From Solirubrobacteraceae bacterium (lineage in GTDB: Bacteria; Actinomycetota; Thermoleophilia; Solirubrobacterales; Solirubrobacteraceae): DNA of 8,302 nt. The position numbers were made by a program, and so were the translations under genes. The first letter of the stretch is position 1. The number at the start of each line of letters is the position of its first letter. Shown piece after piece: positions 5,732 through 8,302 of the stretch. The DNA is taken from positions 1 to 8,302 of the forward strand of contig JANJUA010000171.1 of the NCBI GenBank assembly GCA_024710825.1, written 5' to 3'. The notes under the pieces were generated by a model. That model was not told where the DNA came from. It saw only the letters and a program-made list of their open reading frames with translations, and ran no database searches.

Positions 5732-6591
5732 GGATCGCCACCCGCGGCAGCGCGCTGGCGCTGGCGCAGGCGCGGCACGTGGCCGAGCTGCTCGCGCCCA
5801 CCCACCCCGACGCCGTGCTCGTCGAGGTGGTGACGAGCGGCGACCGGCGCCGCGACGTCGACGACAAGCGCGAGTGGGTGCTGGAGATCGAGGATGCGCT
5901 GGAGCGCGGCGACGCGGACCTCGCCGTGCACAGCGCCAAGGACGTCCCCGCCGTGCTGCCCGACGGCTTCGTGCTGGCTGGCGTCCCGGCACGCGCGGCG
6001 CCATGGGACGCGCTGTGCGGGGCCGACTCGCTCGCCGCGCTGCCGCCTGGCGCCCGGATCGGGACCAGCAGCCTGCGGCGGACGGCGGCGCTGCGCGCGC
6101 TGCGGCCGGATCTCCGGGTCGTCGAGCTGCGCGGGAACGTCGACACGCGGCTGCGCAAGCTGGCCGACGGCGAGGCGGACGCGATCGTGCTGGCGCTCGC
6201 CGGGCTGGAGCGGCTGGGCCGGACGGACGCCGTGGGCTGCGTGCTGCACGAGCTCGTGCCGGCGCCGGGGCAGGGCGCGCTGCTGATCGAGGCGCGGCGC
6301 GAGCACGGAGCCGCGCGCGAGGCGGCCGCGGGCGTCGGCCACGGCGCGGCGCTGCGCGCGCTGACCTGCGAGCGCGCGCTCGTCCGCGCGCTCGGGGCGG
6401 ACTGCCACACGCCGGTGGGCGCGCACGCGACGATCGTCGAAGCGGGGCTGCGGCTGCGCGCCTTCGTCGGCAGGGTCGACGGGTCCGCTTGGGTGCGCGA
6501 CGAGCTCGACGGGGACGATCCGGAGGCGCTGGGCGCGGAGGTCGCCGAGCGGCTGCTGGCCGCCGGCGCCGGGGAGATGCTGCGCGGGTGA
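5728..6591 (+). CDS. hemC: Porphobilinogen deaminase (hydroxymethylbilane synthase) HemC
   Basis: Cytoplasmic enzyme that joins four porphobilinogen units into hydroxymethylbilane. The 287-residue protein has RIATRGSALALAQAR at 2-16, VHSAKDVP at 67-74 with catalytic Asp72, GTSSLRR at 112-118, LRGNVDTRLRKL at 134-145, APGQGAL at 179-185 and the dipyrromethane-cofactor cysteine Cys226 in GADCHTPVGAHA. The flexible lid, GGKGLF in many family members, reads DDKREWV at about 45-51; the key arginines and Asp72 remain, so activity is expected. The length is slightly below the usual 300-320, with a short C-terminal domain. The GTG start overlaps hemA by 4 nt and gives the expected N-terminus. The stop overlaps the next gene by 4 nt. 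Confidence 0.96.
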   Translation: MRIATRGSALALAQARHVAELLAPTHPDAVLVEVVTSGDRRRDVDDKREWVLEIEDALERGDADLAVHSAKDVPAVLPDGFVLAGVPARAAPWDALCGADSLAALPPGARIGTSSLRRTAALRALRPDLRVVELRGNVDTRLRKLADGEADAIVLALAGLERLGRTDAVGCVLHELVPAPGQGALLIEARREHGAAREAAAGVGHGAALRALTCERALVRALGADCHTPVGAHATIVEAGLRLRAFVGRVDGSAWVRDELDGDDPEALGAEVAERLLAAGAGEMLRG

Positions 6592-8039
6592 GCGGCCGGG
6601 TCCATCTCGTCGGCGCCGGACCGGGCGACCCCGGGCTGTTGACGGTGCGCGCCCGCGAGCTGCTCGCCGCCGCCGACGTGATCCTCACCGACAAGCTCGT
6701 TCCGCCCGGGATCCTCGACGGGCTCGACGCCGAGATCGTCGACGTCGGCAAGGTCGGTGGCGGCTTCCACGTGCCGCAGGACGAGACGAACCGGCTGCTG
6801 GTCGAGCACGCCCGGGCCGGACGGACGGTGGTGCGGCTCAAGGGCGGCGACCCGTTCGTCTTCGGCCGCGGCGGCGAGGAGGCCCGCGTCCTGCGCGAGG
6901 CAGGCGTCGACTTCGAGGTCGTCCCGGGCGTGACCGCCGGGGTCGCCGCACCCGCCTACGCCGGGATCCCGGTGACCCAGCGGGGACTGGCCGCGGCCGT
7001 GGCCTTCGTCACCGGCCACGAGGATCCGGACAAGCCCGAGACGCAGCTCGAATGGGGGGCGCTGGCCGCGTTCCCGGGCACCCTCGTCTTCTACATGGGC
7101 GTGCGCGCCCTGCCGCGGATCGCGGAGCTGCTCGTCGCGAGCGGGCGACCCGCGGACGAGCCGGCCGCGATCGTCGAGCGCGGCACGCTGGGCGGCCAGC
7201 GCAGCATCGTGGCGACGCTCGCCACCATCGCCGAGCGGGCGCGGGAGGCGGGCGTGCGCCCGCCGTCGGTGACGATCGTCGGGCCGGTCGCGGCACTCGG
7301 CGACGAGCTGGCGTGGCTGGGCGCGGCGCGGCCGTTGAGCGGGCGGACGGTCGCGGTCACGCGGGCGCGCGCGCAGGCGAGCCCGCTCGCCGAGCGGCTG
7401 CGCGCGTTGGGCGCCGAGGTCGTCGAGGCGCCGGCGATCGCGATCGAGCCGCTGCCGGTGGAGCTGCCGGACGTGCGCGGCTACGACCTGCTGTGCGTGA
7501 CGAGCCCCAACGGGGCCGCGCGGCTGCTCGAGGAGGTGCGCGACGCGCGCTCGCTCGCGGGGCCCACGATCGCCGCGATCGGGCCGGGGACGGCGCGCGT
7601 GTTGCGGGCGGGCGGCATCCAGGCCGACCTGGTGCCGCCGCGCGCGATCGCCGAGTCGCTGGTCGAGGCGCTGCGCGCGCTGCCCGTCTCGCGCGCGCTC
7701 GTGGTCCGCGCCGAGGAGGCGCGCGACGCGCTGCTCGACGGCCTGCGTGCGCAGGGCGCCCAGGTCGACGTCGTCGCCGCGTACCGCACCGTCGCGACGC
7801 CGCTGGACGCCGCCGCGCGCGCGGCGGTCGAAGGCGCGGACTACGTGACCTTCACGTCGGCGTCGGCGGTGTGCAACGTGCTGCGTGCGGGCGCGAAGCC
7901 GACGGGGCCGCGCCTGGTCTCGATCGGGCCGGTGACGAGCGCCGAGCTGCGCTCGCACGGCCTCGAGCCCGACGTCGAGGCGGCCGAGCACACGCCCGAC
8001 GGATTGGTCGCGGCGCTGGTCGCGGACGTCGGGAGCTGA
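6588..8039 (+). CDS. cobA-hemD: Fused uroporphyrinogen-III C-methyltransferase / uroporphyrinogen-III synthase (CobA-HemD)
   Basis: A 483-residue two-domain enzyme. Residues 1 to about 245 form the SUMT domain, which uses S-adenosylmethionine to methylate uroporphyrinogen III to precorrin-2, for siroheme or cobalamin. Its signatures are GAGPGDPGLLT at 9-19, VRLKGGDPFVFGRGGEE at 82-98 and VPGVTAG at 112-118. After a short linker, residues from about 252 to the end form HemD, which cyclises hydroxymethylbilane to uroporphyrinogen III: RTVAVTRARAQ at about 253-263, FTSASAV in the second half and SIGPVTSAELRSHGLEPDVEA near the end. The GTG at 6588 overlaps the hemC stop (GTGA), and GGGGAG at 6571-6576 is a possible ribosome binding site. 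The fusion is known in several Gram-positive lineages. No hemB follows within the window. Confidence 0.95.
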   Translation: MSGRVHLVGAGPGDPGLLTVRARELLAAADVILTDKLVPPGILDGLDAEIVDVGKVGGGFHVPQDETNRLLVEHARAGRTVVRLKGGDPFVFGRGGEEARVLREAGVDFEVVPGVTAGVAAPAYAGIPVTQRGLAAAVAFVTGHEDPDKPETQLEWGALAAFPGTLVFYMGVRALPRIAELLVASGRPADEPAAIVERGTLGGQRSIVATLATIAERAREAGVRPPSVTIVGPVAALGDELAWLGAARPLSGRTVAVTRARAQASPLAERLRALGAEVVEAPAIAIEPLPVELPDVRGYDLLCVTSPNGAARLLEEVRDARSLAGPTIAAIGPGTARVLRAGGIQADLVPPRAIAESLVEALRALPVSRALVVRAEEARDALLDGLRAQGAQVDVVAAYRTVATPLDAAARAAVEGADYVTFTSASAVCNVLRAGAKPTGPRLVSIGPVTSAELRSHGLEPDVEAAEHTPDGLVAALVADVGS

Positions 8040-8107
8040 GCGCCTCCGTCCCGACCGCCAAGCAGAGGCTCGACGTCGGACGCCCACCACGCAACCTCAC
8101 CGCCTGA
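8040..8107 (+). other. 3' flank of cobA-hemD, no gene seen
   Basis: Short noncoding stretch between the last operon stop and the inverted-repeat cluster. I see no start with a ribosome binding site, no RNA gene and no repeat. Confidence 0.5.
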
Positions 8108-8155
8108 CCACGAACCCGTGGGACGACTCGTCTAGCTCGGGGCCGGCTCCGAGCT
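8108..8155 (+). terminator. Cluster of three inverted repeats, candidate operon terminator
   Basis: Three inverted repeats lie almost back to back. The first is CCACG/CGTGG around AACC (8108-8121). The second is GACGA/TCGTC around one base (8122-8132), too tight to fold as a hairpin by itself. The third is AGCTCGGGGCC/GGCTCCGAGCT (8134-8155), an 11+11 near-perfect palindrome whose one mismatch is a G-U pair in RNA; it can fold as a 9-bp stem with a CCGG loop. No T-run follows, so this is not a classical intrinsic terminator. High-GC actinobacteria often use T-poor hairpins. A palindromic protein-binding site is the alternative. Confidence 0.42.
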
Positions 8156-8302
8156 CCGTGCGCGCTCTCCGGCGTGCTTGGCTGCTAGGTAGGCGAACAC
8201 GGTCCCCTGCCCGAGGGTCGCACCCGGGCCGGGATAAGAACCTGCCGAAGGCGTTCGCTGCGGCGTTGCCCACGGCCGTCGATCGGCGAGCCGTCCTCGT
8301 GC
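8156..8302. other. Window end, no supported gene
   Basis: Several short frames run off the edge on both strands. A plus frame from a GTG at 8158 includes DKNLPKAFAAALP near 8230-8270. A minus frame ends at a TAG at 8187-8185, and another at a TAG at 8134-8132. None has a recognisable family motif. The stretch may hold the end or start of a neighbouring gene cut by the window, but nothing can be assigned. No tRNA, CRISPR or obvious transposon end is visible. Confidence 0.4.

Noticed and set aside
5874..6587. Upstream extension of the cobA-hemD frame through hemC
   Set aside because: The extension is Arg/Gly/Ala-rich and out of frame with hemC. The SUMT domain begins properly at the GTG at 6588, which overlaps the hemC stop.
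5174..6841. 555-codon minus-strand open frame across hemA, hemC and the start of cobA-hemD
   Set aside because: Arg/Pro/Ala-rich composition, no motif, and fully covered by conserved plus-strand genes.
5574..8090. 838-codon minus-strand open frame across hemC and cobA-hemD
   Set aside because: Low-complexity Arg/Ala/Ser-rich product antisense to two strongly conserved genes; a typical high-GC shadow.
8132..8302. Minus-strand and plus-strand partial frames at the right edge
   Set aside because: Too short, uneven third-position GC, no recognisable motif or start signal; not enough to call a gene.

Overview
The window is a very GC-rich bacterial segment with frequent GTG starts and almost no intergenic space. 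It carries a run of eight plus-strand genes, preceded by an insertion sequence that points the opposite way. GC content, gene style and protein variants (the IS110 type, the porphobilinogen deaminase lid, a fused SUMT/HemD protein) suggest a deep-branching high-GC actinobacterium, possibly Thermoleophilia/Solirubrobacterales. This placement is an inference from sequence style, not from a marker gene.

Region 1 (about 1-1200): a minus-strand IS110-family transposase, cut by the left edge of the window, with its 5' noncoding end between the transposase start and moaC. That noncoding end has two imperfect stem-loops and is where IS110-group elements normally encode their bridge RNA. The exact element boundary cannot be read here.

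Region 2 (1201-2171): moaC and a moaB/mogA-family gene, both for molybdenum cofactor synthesis.

Region 3 (2155-4421): ccmA, ccmB, ccmC and a small ccmD, the haem-handling and export module of System I cytochrome c maturation. No ccmE, ccmF, ccmG or ccmH lies in the window.

Region 4 (4418-8039): hemA (glutamyl-tRNA reductase), hemC (porphobilinogen deaminase) and a single gene fusing uroporphyrinogen-III C-methyltransferase (SUMT/CobA) to uroporphyrinogen-III synthase (HemD). Together they cover the first committed step of the C5 tetrapyrrole pathway, the formation of uroporphyrinogen III, and its diversion to precorrin-2 for siroheme or cobalamin. hemB and hemL are not here.

Neighbouring genes overlap by 1-17 nt or are separated by only 7 or 14 nt, so moaC to cobA-hemD looks like one co-transcribed unit with translational coupling. 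The logic is redox-cofactor supply: molybdopterin, haem precursors, haem delivery to c-type cytochromes, and siroheme/B12 precursors.

Region 5 (8040-8302): no gene I can support. Three back-to-back inverted repeats about 70-115 nt after the last stop are the best candidate for the operon end. I did not find a previously undescribed system. The points most worth checking are the IS110 insertion at the operon head, its candidate bridge RNA, and the fusion of MoCo, ccm and hem genes into one operon.
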